Shown here: positions 42,832 to 51,881 of the stretch, piece by piece | How the letters are laid out: every line of letters starts with the position of its first letter | Position numbering within the stretch: the stretch's first letter is position 1 | From: Deefgea rivuli DSM 18356 | Lineage (GTDB): Bacteria; Pseudomonadota; Gammaproteobacteria; Burkholderiales; Chitinibacteraceae | NCBI RefSeq assembly: GCF_000620145.1 | Contig: NZ_JHVM01000009.1 | Location: 1 to 64,000, forward strand | Reading direction: 5' to 3' | Length of the DNA: 64,000 bases | Made by a program: the position numbers and the translations under genes | The notes under the pieces: model-generated | The model's input: only the letters and a program-made list of their open reading frames with translations | Database searches by the model: none | What the model was told of the DNA's origin: nothing

Positions 42832-45111
42832 CTAGCTGATTTTTACATCCACAATTCCCGCTTGCACGGTTAGCTTAGTGTCTTTACCGATAATGCTGCT
42901 CGGTAATTGACCTTGGTTGAGCGGATTGATTTTGCGGAAAGTGCATTGCAAATCAGTTGGTGTGAGCGTGACGACCGCATAGCCTTGCGCATCAGTATCG
43001 GCGTATTTGATCCACGGATTATTGACGGGCGCGGCGCCAGTGCTTGGATTAGCAAACGGATTTAAAAATGGCGTCACTTGGTTGGCCGGAATTTGCGCCG
43101 CGCTGATTCCTCCGCCCAATTGCGCGGCGATTTTTTGCGCGATAAAACCATACAGCGTTTGCGCCGCGACTGATTTTTTCGTCGCCGCTAGCGTGGTAAT
43201 CAAGGTCGCAATCGTTTTGCCCAATTCGCCGCCGAGTAAATCATTAAACGTATTGATCTCGGTGTTGCTTAATCCTGTAGTCGCTTTAAACGCCGCCGCC
43301 GGAACCCAATTTGCTTGAATTGCCGCAGCAACAGCAGCTTGCACTTGGGCGCTATTGCTTGGGTCGGGCACATTGGCTTGCATTGCGATGCCGACGCTGA
43401 GCATCTGAATCGCGATTTGTTCAGCACTGGCTTCGTTACTAAAAACCAAAGCTTGCGCGCTAGCGAGCGATGGATCGCGCACCGCTTCCGCAAAGTAGTG
43501 ATAGAAAGAATCGCTACTGATGCCCGCAGTCACCAAATCAATCAAAGCAGGTGTATTTGGTGGCGTGGCGTTGTAATCGGCATGAGCGACGCCCGCATAA
43601 AAACTATGGATATCGCCAGTAATCGCGACGACATTATTGATTTTGTTTTGGCGGATGAAATTGAGCAAATCGCTGCGCTCGGCGTTGTAGCCATCCCATT
43701 GATCGGCATTCAGCACAAAGTCTTGCTGTAACGCTGTTGGTACACCAGCGAGCTTTCTGGCATCCAAGCGCATTTTCAGTAAAGACACTTCATTGCCCCA
43801 GACTTTCCACTGCGCTGGCGAAGTTTGTAGCGTTTTTTTCCACCATTCACGCTGGGTCTTGCCCAAAATGGAGACCAGTGCTAGCTCATCACCTTGTGCT
43901 TTGCCAATCGCCATTTTTTGCGCTTCAGCGGCAGCCAGAATATTGCTCGGCGCTAGATAACGGCTACCGTTGGCGCTGCCGACGGCGGCTTCGGGCAAGA
44001 TATGATCGGCGCGGTAAAGGCGTTGATCGGTCATGACCAAGTGCATTAATTTGCCAAACTGGAAATCTCGGTAAAGCTGAACGGTTTGAAAACCTGTTGC
44101 TTTATTATCAAAGCGAATATCAGCGGGCATAAATTCATACCACGCTTGATTGGCGGAGCGGCGGCGGGCAGTTTCGTGTTTATTGTCGCCGCCTTTGCTT
44201 GGATCGTAGCTGCCATTATCGTAGGTCGTGGCATCGCCCCAGCAATCATCCGAAAACTCGTGATCGTCCCAAACGGCAATCATTGCAAAGCGTGCGTGGA
44301 CTTGTTGTAGGCGTGGGTCGCTGCGGTATTGCTTATATAGCGAGCGGTAATCGGCCAAAGAATTGGCGTAGCGTGCGCCGGATTTACCATTTTTAAATGG
44401 CCCGTCGGGTAGTTTGAGCGCGGTGTGGCTGGCTTCGACTTGGCCGGTTTGAAACCCTTCGCCGATAGTTTCGTAAATATAATCGCCTAAATGCACGATA
44501 AAATCGAGGTCTTCTTTGACCAATTGGCTAAAGCCGCCCCAGTGATTGATGCTCCAATCTTGGCAGGATAAAAATGCAAATTTGAGTTGCGACACATCCG
44601 CAGTCGCAGCTGGCGCAGTTTTAAAGCGACCAATCATTGAGCGGCTGCCATTCACAATAAACTGATACCCATAGTAGGTATTGCTCTGCAAGCCAGTTAA
44701 TTTGTGGCGTACGCTGTGATCCCACTCACTGCTGGCTGCAAGTGTGACATTCGCCACGGGCTTACCAGTCAATGTTGCTGTACCTCCCGTTAAATTGCCT
44801 GGATCACCTTCAAATACCATGAGCTGAATTTGACTATTCATCGCCGCTGCTTGGCTCAGGATGGGGTCGGCATCGCTAGGCAAGACGCGAGTCCATAACA
44901 CAATGCTGTCTGCACGCGGATCGCCTGAGGCAATGCCTTGTGGGAACTGATATTTGAGTGGTGATGGGCTTGGTGATGTACTTGGGCTTGGGCTGCTGCT
45001 GGGTATACCGACTGGACTTTCCGAGCTACCGCCACAAGCAGTAATGAGCAGTGGGCTGGCTGCGCTGACGGTCATAAAACCGGCAAGGCGAATAAATTGG
45101 CGGCGATCCAT
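42832..45111 (-). CDS. phoD: PhoD-family alkaline phosphatase, large variant
   Basis: 759 residues. Twin-arginine signal MDRRQFIRLAGFMTVSAAS combined with a lipobox-like LLITAC, then a Ser/Pro linker (SSSPSPSTSPSPSP). An N-terminal fibronectin-like domain (about 55-165) includes GIASGDPRADSIVLWTRV. The metallophosphatase core has FAFLSCQDWSINHWGGF, FIVHLGDYIYE, AVWDDHEFSDD and VVAITGDIHSFYAG (metal ligands C, D, H). After about residue 545 an Ala/Gln-rich helical segment of roughly 130 residues interrupts the C-terminal beta part; most PhoD proteins are much shorter. It should hydrolyse phosphodiesters and monoesters outside the cytoplasm with Ca/Fe. It is divergent from the DUF1800/DUF1501 pair. 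Confidence 0.93.
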   Translation of the reverse strand: MDRRQFIRLAGFMTVSAASPLLITACGGSSESPVGIPSSSPSPSTSPSPSPLKYQFPQGIASGDPRADSIVLWTRVLPSDADPILSQAAAMNSQIQLMVFEGDPGNLTGGTATLTGKPVANVTLAASSEWDHSVRHKLTGLQSNTYYGYQFIVNGSRSMIGRFKTAPAATADVSQLKFAFLSCQDWSINHWGGFSQLVKEDLDFIVHLGDYIYETIGEGFQTGQVEASHTALKLPDGPFKNGKSGARYANSLADYRSLYKQYRSDPRLQQVHARFAMIAVWDDHEFSDDCWGDATTYDNGSYDPSKGGDNKHETARRRSANQAWYEFMPADIRFDNKATGFQTVQLYRDFQFGKLMHLVMTDQRLYRADHILPEAAVGSANGSRYLAPSNILAAAEAQKMAIGKAQGDELALVSILGKTQREWWKKTLQTSPAQWKVWGNEVSLLKMRLDARKLAGVPTALQQDFVLNADQWDGYNAERSDLLNFIRQNKINNVVAITGDIHSFYAGVAHADYNATPPNTPALIDLVTAGISSDSFYHYFAEAVRDPSLASAQALVFSNEASAEQIAIQMLSVGIAMQANVPDPSNSAQVQAAVAAAIQANWVPAAAFKATTGLSNTEINTFNDLLGGELGKTIATLITTLAATKKSVAAQTLYGFIAQKIAAQLGGGISAAQIPANQVTPFLNPFANPSTGAAPVNNPWIKYADTDAQGYAVVTLTPTDLQCTFRKINPLNQGQLPSSIIGKDTKLTVQAGIVDVKIS

Positions 45112-45301
45112 AAAGCTCTCCTTGAAAGCGCGCCATCATGCTTGAACTTTGTTACAGGAATTTAAACGAGCGTTTTATTTCTAAAGGGTTAGTTTTTTGA
45201 CTGTTTCTTTTATGCTGTATTAATAAAGTCTAATATTGTTTTTATATTCGACTAGATTTAATCACATGTATTATTTACCGCTGATGTTTTTGGGGTGTGA
45301 A

Positions 45302-47167
45302 GTGAATCAGTTAAAGAGTGAAGTTTTAAGTGATGCAAGTGATGAAATCATATCGCCTTTGCTCGGCACTGCGTTGGCATCAGCGACTTTGCTGCTTGCC
45401 GCCTGTGGGGGCGGAGGTGGTGGTGGAGCTGGTGCTGGTGCTGGTGGAGCTACGAATTCGAGTGGTGGTGTGCCAAACGTAGTTGGAGGGACTGATCCTA
45501 CTGTTGTTGGAGGGGGCGGTACTAATTCTACTGCGACGACTCCGCCATCATCATTACCTTTCGCACCGATTAAGCCCAGTAGTGAAGCTGAAGCTGCACG
45601 ATTTTTAGCGCAGGCGGGGTTTGGTGGTGATGCAAAAGCTCGGCAAAGCTTAATGCAAAATGGTTTTGAGTCTTGGCTGAAGGCGCAGTTTGCAATGCCG
45701 CAAGGTGTGGCGCGTTGGGATGAAATCTCAGCGTTGAAAATTGCTGACCCAGCTGCTTATTCGGTCACTAACCAGCAAATCGACAATATGCTGTGGAAGC
45801 GGATTGTTAGCTATCCCGATGTGTTGCGTCAAAGAATGACGTTGGCACTCTCTGAATTGTTTGTTGTGAATTCAGGGGGCGTCGATGTGCCCGCCAAAGC
45901 GCATGCAATGTGCGCGTATATGGATCTATTGGAAAAAAATGCTTTTGGTAATTTTCGGCAATTACTTGAGGCGGTGACTTTGCATCCCGCGATGGGGCGG
46001 ATGCTGGGTACGCTAGGTAATCGCAAAGAAGACGCTAAAACTGGGCGGCGGCCCGATGAAAATTATGCCCGTGAAGTGATGCAATTATTTACGATAGGCT
46101 TGTATGAATTGAACCCAGATGGTTCAAATCGACTAGTTAATGGCAAAGAAGCTGAGACATATAACCAAGATATGGTCAGTAATCTGGCGCGCGTCTTTAC
46201 GGGCTGGAGCACGACCTTGGATTGGGTTTCGGGCAATCCTGATGCTAATTTGATGCGCCAGCCTATGGTGCTGAATGCGACGAGTCATTCCTTGCTTGAG
46301 AAAAAATTTCTTGGCGTCACGATTCCTGCAGGAACCAATGGTACAGAGTCATTAAAAACGGCACTCGATACCTTGTTTAACCATCCCAATGTTGGGCCAT
46401 TTATTGGTAAACAACTGATTCAACGCTTTGTGACAAGCAACCCAAGCCCTGCTTATATTTCGCGTATTGCTGCGGTATTTGCCAATAATGGACAAGGGCA
46501 ACGTGGTGACTTGAAGGCCGTTTTGCAGGCGATTTTGCTCGATACAGAAGCGCGTCAATCTTCAAGTAGTGCGTTTGCAGGTAAATGGATCGAACCTATG
46601 ATTCGCGTAGGTATCGTGATTCGTTCATTGGGATTTACCAGCCCTGACGGACAATGGCGTCTAACTCAGGCCAATGTCTTTGGTCAACAACCACTCAATG
46701 CGCCGAGTGTATTTAATTTTTTCCGTCCTGCTTATGTACCGCCCAATTCATCTTTAGTCGGCCAAAGTAAATCAGCGCCAGAGTTGCAGATTGTTTCTGA
46801 GCAAAGCGTGTTAATTCAAGCCAATAGCTATGCATCACTACTGGATGATCCGCAGTCATTTACCCGGCGCAATTATTACGATGCCGCAAAAAAGTATATC
46901 CAAGATGATAAAGCCACAGGCTTGAGTTTGGATTTGGCCGTAGAAATTGCTTTGGCAAGCCAAGCGGATGCCTTAGTTGCACACTTGAATTTATTACTTG
47001 GTGCAGGCCAGCTCTCTAGCACAACTCAGCAATTTATTATTATCAGCGTGAGCAAAATGCCTGCGACGGATACTGATCCCGCTAAATTAAAAACAAAACT
47101 AATAAATCGAGTTAAAGCAGCGATTTTGATGGTGCTGGTTGCACCAGATTCTCAATTGCTGAAATAA
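45302..47167 (+). CDS. DUF1800 family lipoprotein-like protein
   Basis: The start is uncertain: GTG 45302 (after GGGGTG) gives 621 residues with a signal peptide and lipobox LLLAAC; ATGs at 45236, 45266 and 45284 are alternatives. A Gly-rich linker follows the Cys (GGGGGGGAGAGAGG). The DUF1800 domain starts at about 90 (EAARFLAQAGFGGDAKARQS) and includes MTLALSELFVV, RPDENYAREVMQLFTIGLYELNPDG, ARVFTGWS and LIQRFVTSNPSPAYISRIA. The function is unknown. It is always interesting beside DUF1501: the pair is 11 bases apart here and co-occurs in many phyla. The protein is exported and probably outer-membrane anchored. Confidence 0.88.
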   Translation: MNQLKSEVLSDASDEIISPLLGTALASATLLLAACGGGGGGGAGAGAGGATNSSGGVPNVVGGTDPTVVGGGGTNSTATTPPSSLPFAPIKPSSEAEAARFLAQAGFGGDAKARQSLMQNGFESWLKAQFAMPQGVARWDEISALKIADPAAYSVTNQQIDNMLWKRIVSYPDVLRQRMTLALSELFVVNSGGVDVPAKAHAMCAYMDLLEKNAFGNFRQLLEAVTLHPAMGRMLGTLGNRKEDAKTGRRPDENYAREVMQLFTIGLYELNPDGSNRLVNGKEAETYNQDMVSNLARVFTGWSTTLDWVSGNPDANLMRQPMVLNATSHSLLEKKFLGVTIPAGTNGTESLKTALDTLFNHPNVGPFIGKQLIQRFVTSNPSPAYISRIAAVFANNGQGQRGDLKAVLQAILLDTEARQSSSSAFAGKWIEPMIRVGIVIRSLGFTSPDGQWRLTQANVFGQQPLNAPSVFNFFRPAYVPPNSSLVGQSKSAPELQIVSEQSVLIQANSYASLLDDPQSFTRRNYYDAAKKYIQDDKATGLSLDLAVEIALASQADALVAHLNLLLGAGQLSSTTQQFIIISVSKMPATDTDPAKLKTKLINRVKAAILMVLVAPDSQLLK

Positions 47168-47178
47168 GGGATATAAAA

Positions 47179-48546
47179 ATGGATCACGACCTTTCTCGCC
47201 GCGAGTTTTTGCGCCGTGCTAGCGCGCTAGGTATTGCAGGTGTTGCGATGCCGATGGCGCTTAATTTATCTATTTTGGGCGAGGCGGTAGCAGCGGCATC
47301 TCCTACGGATTATAAGGCCTTGGTTTGTGTGTTTTTGGCAGGTGGAAATGATTGCCACAACACGCTAATTCCTTACGACCTTGCGAGTTATGCTTCGTAT
47401 GCGACTGTTCGGCAAACATTGGCTGTGCCGCGTACAAATTTGGTAGCAACGGCATTGGGTGTTGCTGATAGCACTGGCAAGCAAATGGCGCTGGCTCCTG
47501 AGTGGGCTGGGCTGAAAGGTTTGTACGATCAAGGCGTGTTGGGGGTTATTAGCAATATTGGCCCGTTACTTGTGCCAACCACGAAGGATCAATACAAAAA
47601 TAACAAAGTACCATTGCCGCCTAAATTGCTGTCGCACAACGATCAAACCAGTGTGTGGTTGTCAGGCGCAGCAGAAGGGGCTGGACAAGGTTGGGGCGGG
47701 CGGATTGGCGATTTGTATATGGGTAACAATACGACTTCATCCTTAAGTTGCGTGATGGTTGGCGGGTCGCGGGTCTTTTTAAGTGGTAATCAAGCTGCCG
47801 CGTTTAGTATGGGCACTGGTGCTTCGACTCAGCTATTGGGTGGTAGCAGTAATCGTTGGGGCAACTCAACGCTACGCAATGATCTGATGACCTTAATGAC
47901 ACAAGGTCAGAGCAATGAATTGGCTAAAGCGTATTGCGATATTAGCAAGCGCGGTATTGCTACCACAGATACGCTGGCCACTGCCTACGTTGGCTTGCCT
48001 GATCCTACGGGTTTTCCTGTGAATAATAATTTGGGCGATCAACTTAAATCCATCGCAAAAATGATTTCAGCGCGCACAGCTTTGGGTAATAAACGCCAAG
48101 TATTTATGGTGCAGATTGGTGGCTTTGATTTGCACGACGATTTGATGAGTAAACATCCCGCTTTGTTGACATCGATTAATGACGCTTTACTCGCTTTTCA
48201 AGCTTCTTTGGTCACGATGGGCGTACAAAATCAAGTGACGACTTTTACCGCCTCAGAGTTTGGGAGAACCTTATCGTCTAACGGCGATGGTTCAGACCAT
48301 GGTTGGGGCTCGCACCATATTGTGATGGGAGGGGCGGTCAAAGGCGGGCAAATCTGGGGCAGAAAACTGGATGCGGTGATAGATGGCCCAGATGATATTG
48401 GGCAAGGCCGGATGATTCCTGATTTTGCGACCGATCAATTGGCATGGAATCTCGCGAAGTGGTTTGGCGCGGCAGATTCAGATCGTGATTTGATCCTCCC
48501 ATCGATGAAAAATTTTGATGCGAATGCGCTCAAGATTTTTGCTTGA
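47179..48546 (+). CDS. DUF1501 family Tat-exported protein
   Basis: 455 residues, with AGGGA before the ATG. The twin-arginine signal is LSRREFLRRASALGIAGVAM. The mature part begins YKALVCVFLAGGNDCHNTLIPYD, then WLSGAAEGAGQGWGGRIGDL, MVQIGGFDLHDD, VTTFTASEFGRTLSSNGDGSDHGWGSHHIVMGGAVKGG and the closing ATDQLAWNLAKWFG. DUF1501 belongs to the alkaline phosphatase/sulfatase-like superfamily; the Asp/His-rich SDHGWGSHH block suggests metal binding. It is partnered with DUF1800 in one transcript, and a Tat-exported PhoD is encoded divergently, so all three act outside the cytoplasm. Confidence 0.9.
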   Translation: MDHDLSRREFLRRASALGIAGVAMPMALNLSILGEAVAAASPTDYKALVCVFLAGGNDCHNTLIPYDLASYASYATVRQTLAVPRTNLVATALGVADSTGKQMALAPEWAGLKGLYDQGVLGVISNIGPLLVPTTKDQYKNNKVPLPPKLLSHNDQTSVWLSGAAEGAGQGWGGRIGDLYMGNNTTSSLSCVMVGGSRVFLSGNQAAAFSMGTGASTQLLGGSSNRWGNSTLRNDLMTLMTQGQSNELAKAYCDISKRGIATTDTLATAYVGLPDPTGFPVNNNLGDQLKSIAKMISARTALGNKRQVFMVQIGGFDLHDDLMSKHPALLTSINDALLAFQASLVTMGVQNQVTTFTASEFGRTLSSNGDGSDHGWGSHHIVMGGAVKGGQIWGRKLDAVIDGPDDIGQGRMIPDFATDQLAWNLAKWFGAADSDRDLILPSMKNFDANALKIFA

Positions 48547-48579
48547 TGATGAGCGTGCTTTTTAAAAGTTGAACAAGCT

Positions 48580-48604
48580 ATTCAAACCGGTGGGCGGTTT
48601 GAAT
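48580..48604. terminator. Hairpin between convergent DUF1501 and DedA genes
   Basis: ATTCAAACC and GGTTTGAAT pair perfectly around GGTGGGC. There is no T-run on either side, so the terminator role is only inferred from position between convergent stops. Confidence 0.45.
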
Positions 48605-48631
48605 GATGCATGTGATGGCGGTCTCCCGATG

Positions 48632-49369
48632 TTACGTGATATTGATGACTTGCCATAAACGCTCACCATAATTATCTGTATGCGGGTGAGACAGCAGTAG
48701 ATAAACTGCCGCTGCGCTGGCAAGGCTGCTGATGGGCGCGCCAAACAAAAAAAAGCGTGAGCCCATTCTGAGTTTGATGCTGCGTAATATCATCCAGATT
48801 GCCGTAATACACAGTGCAATGGATATTACGAGTAGAGTCGGAAAATGAAAGGCGTTGGTTTCACCAAGGCCATAGGCTGCGCCGGCCAAAATGCCGGGTA
48901 AGAAATACATCGGTGACCAGAGTGCACATGCCAGTATGCACGCCGGCATGAAGCGTTTCGGGCTCATTGAGAGCATACCTGCCACCATCGGCAATACAGG
49001 GCGCGTTGGTCCTAAGAAACGCCCGACGAAAATTCCTGTTGGGCCGTGATTGCGCAGCACGTTTCGTGCTTGCAGCAAAAGGTGGCGATGGCGACGAACG
49101 AGTTTTAGCCGATGTAGTTGGCGACGGTAGCGGTGACCTAGCCAATATGAAAATACATCTCCAAGTAGCGCGGCCACAAATCCAATACTGCACGCCAGCC
49201 AGAAGTCCATTTTTCCTGCGCCGATCAAGCTGCCCATCGTAATCATCAGTACCGTGCCGGGTACAATTAGGCCGACGAGGGCGGTTGATTCAGCCAGTAC
49301 AAGCAAGAAAAGCACCAGTAAGGCGACTTCGGTTGAGTGGGTGAGTGCAGTGTATAGCAGGTCTTCCAT
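48632..49369 (-). CDS. DedA-family membrane protein
   Basis: 245 residues, about six hydrophobic segments. DedA signatures: EVALLVLFLLVLAESTALVG with LIVPGTVLMITMGSLIG, GFVAALLGDVFSYWLGHRYR, and the conserved VGRFLGPTRPVLPMVAGMLSM with the essential arginine, then ALWSPMYFLPGILAGAA. DedA/VTT proteins act as lipid (undecaprenyl phosphate or phospholipid) scramblases or transporters in the inner membrane. The C-terminal helix (SSLASAAAVYLLLSH) is an extension beyond the core. It is convergent with DUF1501. Confidence 0.92.
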   Translation of the reverse strand: MEDLLYTALTHSTEVALLVLFLLVLAESTALVGLIVPGTVLMITMGSLIGAGKMDFWLACSIGFVAALLGDVFSYWLGHRYRRQLHRLKLVRRHRHLLLQARNVLRNHGPTGIFVGRFLGPTRPVLPMVAGMLSMSPKRFMPACILACALWSPMYFLPGILAGAAYGLGETNAFHFPTLLVISIALCITAIWMILRSIKLRMGSRFFLFGAPISSLASAAAVYLLLSHPHTDNYGERLWQVINIT

Positions 49370-49448
49370 GAGGCCAGTCCGGTGTCATAACACTGGCTTA
49401 GTGATGGCCTCGTCGATATAGTTCCCAGCCAGCAGAAATGGCCGAGAT

Positions 49449-50690
49449 TTAAAACCAAGCGCCAAAGTTGAATTTATAGCTTTGTACATTTTCGCCTTTG
49501 GTGAAACTAAAGCCCGCGCGTAAGTCGGATTCTTTGCTGTGTGCTGGACGCCGTGTTCCCAGTGTGAAACCCACTTCATCTTGGTAATTGCTAAATAAGT
49601 CTGTGCCGGTAAAGCGTGTATCGACCAGAAAAACTTCCCAAGATAAAGGGTCGCCAGTGAGCTGCCACTGGCTATCGAGCGAATACAGTAGTCCATTTCT
49701 AAACACGGTATTGGCAATGTCTGGATTGATCGACGTATTGTCGATTTTGACGCGCAGTGCCGAGTAATAACCGATCATATTGCCCAAAGTTAAACCCCAA
49801 GTTTCACCGCTCCAAACATAACTAGATGCAATCGCGCCCGAAGCCATCATCGAGCCGCCAGCAAGATCGGAAGATCCCGTTGCGCGTCCTGAGCCGGTAA
49901 AGCTGACAACCCAATTTTTTAAAATAGGGCGGCGATAGAAAACGCTAAAGCTACCATCATAGGTCTTTGCGCCTTCGGTATCGGTGTAGCCCAGTGGCAT
50001 ATTGATAATGAGTTCGTGATTCGCTTCTTCAAATTGATGTGAGTAGCTTAATGGCAGTGTAAATGCATCGCTTTCCATTTCTTTGGCGTTGCCAGTGGCT
50101 TCTGAAACCATGCGAGCATAGTTGATACCAATCCCAAAGCGATTTGAGGATGTACCCTCTGCTGGCTGCTCAGTTTGGCGGCCAAAACTTGAATTAGAAC
50201 CGTACCACATCATTTGTGCATCGCTTTGCACTGAGCGACTCATCAGGCTATTTGGATTACCAGCGATGGGATCGACAGGTGATACTTTGACGAGTTTTTT
50301 ACTGAGTTGATTGAGTAAATCAGCGTTGTTTTTCAAGAAGTCTTTTAAGAGCGCTTGGCTTTCATCTCGCGTAGCACCTTGAAAACTTTGATTAATGCCC
50401 AGTTCTGGAACATTAAACGTCAGCTGCGTGCCGCCATTGACGGGAAATGCAATATTCATCGGTAAGCCGCGAAAATTCAGCGTGCTATTAACGATCTCAG
50501 TGCCGCTGTAGCCATTAAAAATGCTATTGAGCTTGGCTTGCTCAAAAATATCGATGCCTTCTTCTGCGGTGGTAAAGCTGGTTTGTTCGGTTTGACCGTT
50601 CATTGTCGCGGTAAGATCGAACACGCCAGCGTAGCTGTAAGTGCTAAATGCCAATGCGATTAGTGGAAGGAATAATTTGAGGTTAGGCAT
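49449..50690 (-). CDS. Probable outer-membrane beta-barrel protein, unknown function
   Basis: 413 residues. A Sec signal (KLFLPLIALAFSTYSYAG) precedes an N-terminal globular part (about 20-150) and, from about 170, repeated amphipathic strands (GIGINYARMVSEA, LPLSYSHQFEEANHELIINM, GSFSVFYRRPILKNWVVSFTG, GETWGLTLGNMIGYY), ending in KFNFGAWF with a terminal aromatic residue, as outer-membrane barrels do. GGAG precedes the ATG. I recognise no family. It reads in the same direction as parA but about 100 bases apart; a functional link is not evident. Confidence 0.7.
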   Translation of the reverse strand: MPNLKLFLPLIALAFSTYSYAGVFDLTATMNGQTEQTSFTTAEEGIDIFEQAKLNSIFNGYSGTEIVNSTLNFRGLPMNIAFPVNGGTQLTFNVPELGINQSFQGATRDESQALLKDFLKNNADLLNQLSKKLVKVSPVDPIAGNPNSLMSRSVQSDAQMMWYGSNSSFGRQTEQPAEGTSSNRFGIGINYARMVSEATGNAKEMESDAFTLPLSYSHQFEEANHELIINMPLGYTDTEGAKTYDGSFSVFYRRPILKNWVVSFTGSGRATGSSDLAGGSMMASGAIASSYVWSGETWGLTLGNMIGYYSALRVKIDNTSINPDIANTVFRNGLLYSLDSQWQLTGDPLSWEVFLVDTRFTGTDLFSNYQDEVGFTLGTRRPAHSKESDLRAGFSFTKGENVQSYKFNFGAWF

Positions 50691-50789
50691 TTTGCGCTCC
50701 GCAGCAGTGATACATCTGTTTTTAGATGTTGCGATGCGGAAAGCAAGTGAAAAGACTATTTTGAATTCGGGTGTTGCAAAGATGTTTTT

Positions 50790-51581
50790 TTAATCTGAAC
50801 CAAAGGGTAAATCACGAGATAAAGACAGTAACTGGCTTTCAATTAGCTCATCCAGCAAGAACGTAAAATCGGCAGCTGCATTGGAAGTCGGCGCAAAATC
50901 AAAAATATTGCTGCCGCAACCCACCGCTGCCGCTAAAGCCTCTTGCTCACGAATTCGGGTTTTAAGCACTTCGCCAGGAAAGTAGCGCATTAATTGGCCA
51001 GCAACCGTTTCGGCTGTGATTTGATTCGGAATGTAGCGATTCACCAAATAGCGGCGAGGTTTGCGTGCTTGGAATTTTTCGAGGCCAAATAGAGTTTGCG
51101 ATAATTGCATTGCGCCATTGAGCGCCAAATATTCGGCAGCGACCGGAACTAAAATAATATCAGCAGCAAACAGCGCCGAAAATGCGACAACACCCAGCAT
51201 CGGCGTGCAATCAATAATAATCGGCAAGCCGCTGCCTGCAAGCATTTCGGCATTCAGGCCGAGTTTTAAGCGCCAAATATTATCGCGATGCCGCGTGACT
51301 TGTGCATCGACTTTGCCCAGCTCTAAATGCGAAGGCACAAAATGAATACCGCTATCGAGTGGCACAATCAAATCTGAGAGTGGGCTTAGGCCTTGATAGA
51401 AGCGGTAAACGCTTTTGCTGCCGGTGGTTTTGATGCCATACATTGAGGTCAAATGCGCTTGCGGATCAAGATCAATCAGGAGTGGCTCAACGCCATTTTT
51501 GGCGATCGCCGCCGCTAAGTTGGCTGCCACCGTGGTTTTACCCACGCCACCTTTCATATTAAACACGGCGATGACGGTCAT
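50790..51581 (-). CDS. Orphan ParA-type ATPase
   Basis: 263 residues from ATG 51581 (GAAGAGA upstream); the open frame extends to 51704 without family resemblance. The deviant Walker A is intact (VFNMKGGVGKTTVAANLAAA). Walker A' follows as LLIDLDPQAHLTSMYG, and Walker B as PIIIDCTPMLGVVAFSAL. The middle and C terminus (RRYLVNRYIPNQITAETVA, LDELIESQLLSL) follow the Soj/ParA pattern. There is no parB, parS-like repeat or plasmid gene nearby, so it probably positions some cellular cargo rather than DNA of a plasmid. The gene is transcribed alone. Confidence 0.88.
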   Translation of the reverse strand: MTVIAVFNMKGGVGKTTVAANLAAAIAKNGVEPLLIDLDPQAHLTSMYGIKTTGSKSVYRFYQGLSPLSDLIVPLDSGIHFVPSHLELGKVDAQVTRHRDNIWRLKLGLNAEMLAGSGLPIIIDCTPMLGVVAFSALFAADIILVPVAAEYLALNGAMQLSQTLFGLEKFQARKPRRYLVNRYIPNQITAETVAGQLMRYFPGEVLKTRIREQEALAAAVGCGSNIFDFAPTSNAAADFTFLLDELIESQLLSLSRDLPFGSD

Positions 51582-51881
51582 TGATCTCTTCCCATGGTGT
51601 TGAATAAGCAATCGTGCAAAGGTTTTGAGCAAGCTATCTTGCAATGCCCATCCTTGTAAGTAGAGCGTGCAAGGCGGCGATTCAAGACAAATTTGCTGAA
51701 GCACTTACCGACGAGCTGACATTGTGCAGATGGCTGGCTGTCATCAATACGGTCTTTTGATGAATTGTATTCTACCTGAAGCCACTTTAAGCGCTGCGAT
51801 AGTTTATGTGCGGTGTGCATGGCCACTCTGCACTTGCTTTACAATGGTGTTCTCGAATGTTTGCTGGTGTAAGTAAAGCTT

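Noticed and set aside
45112-45301. CTGTAAC-type half site upstream of phoD considered as a Pho box
   Set aside because: Only one half resembles CTGTCAT and the second direct repeat is missing.
50790-51581. ParA as a sign of an integrated plasmid or prophage
   Set aside because: Neighbours are ordinary chromosomal genes, and no integrase, ParB or replication gene is present.
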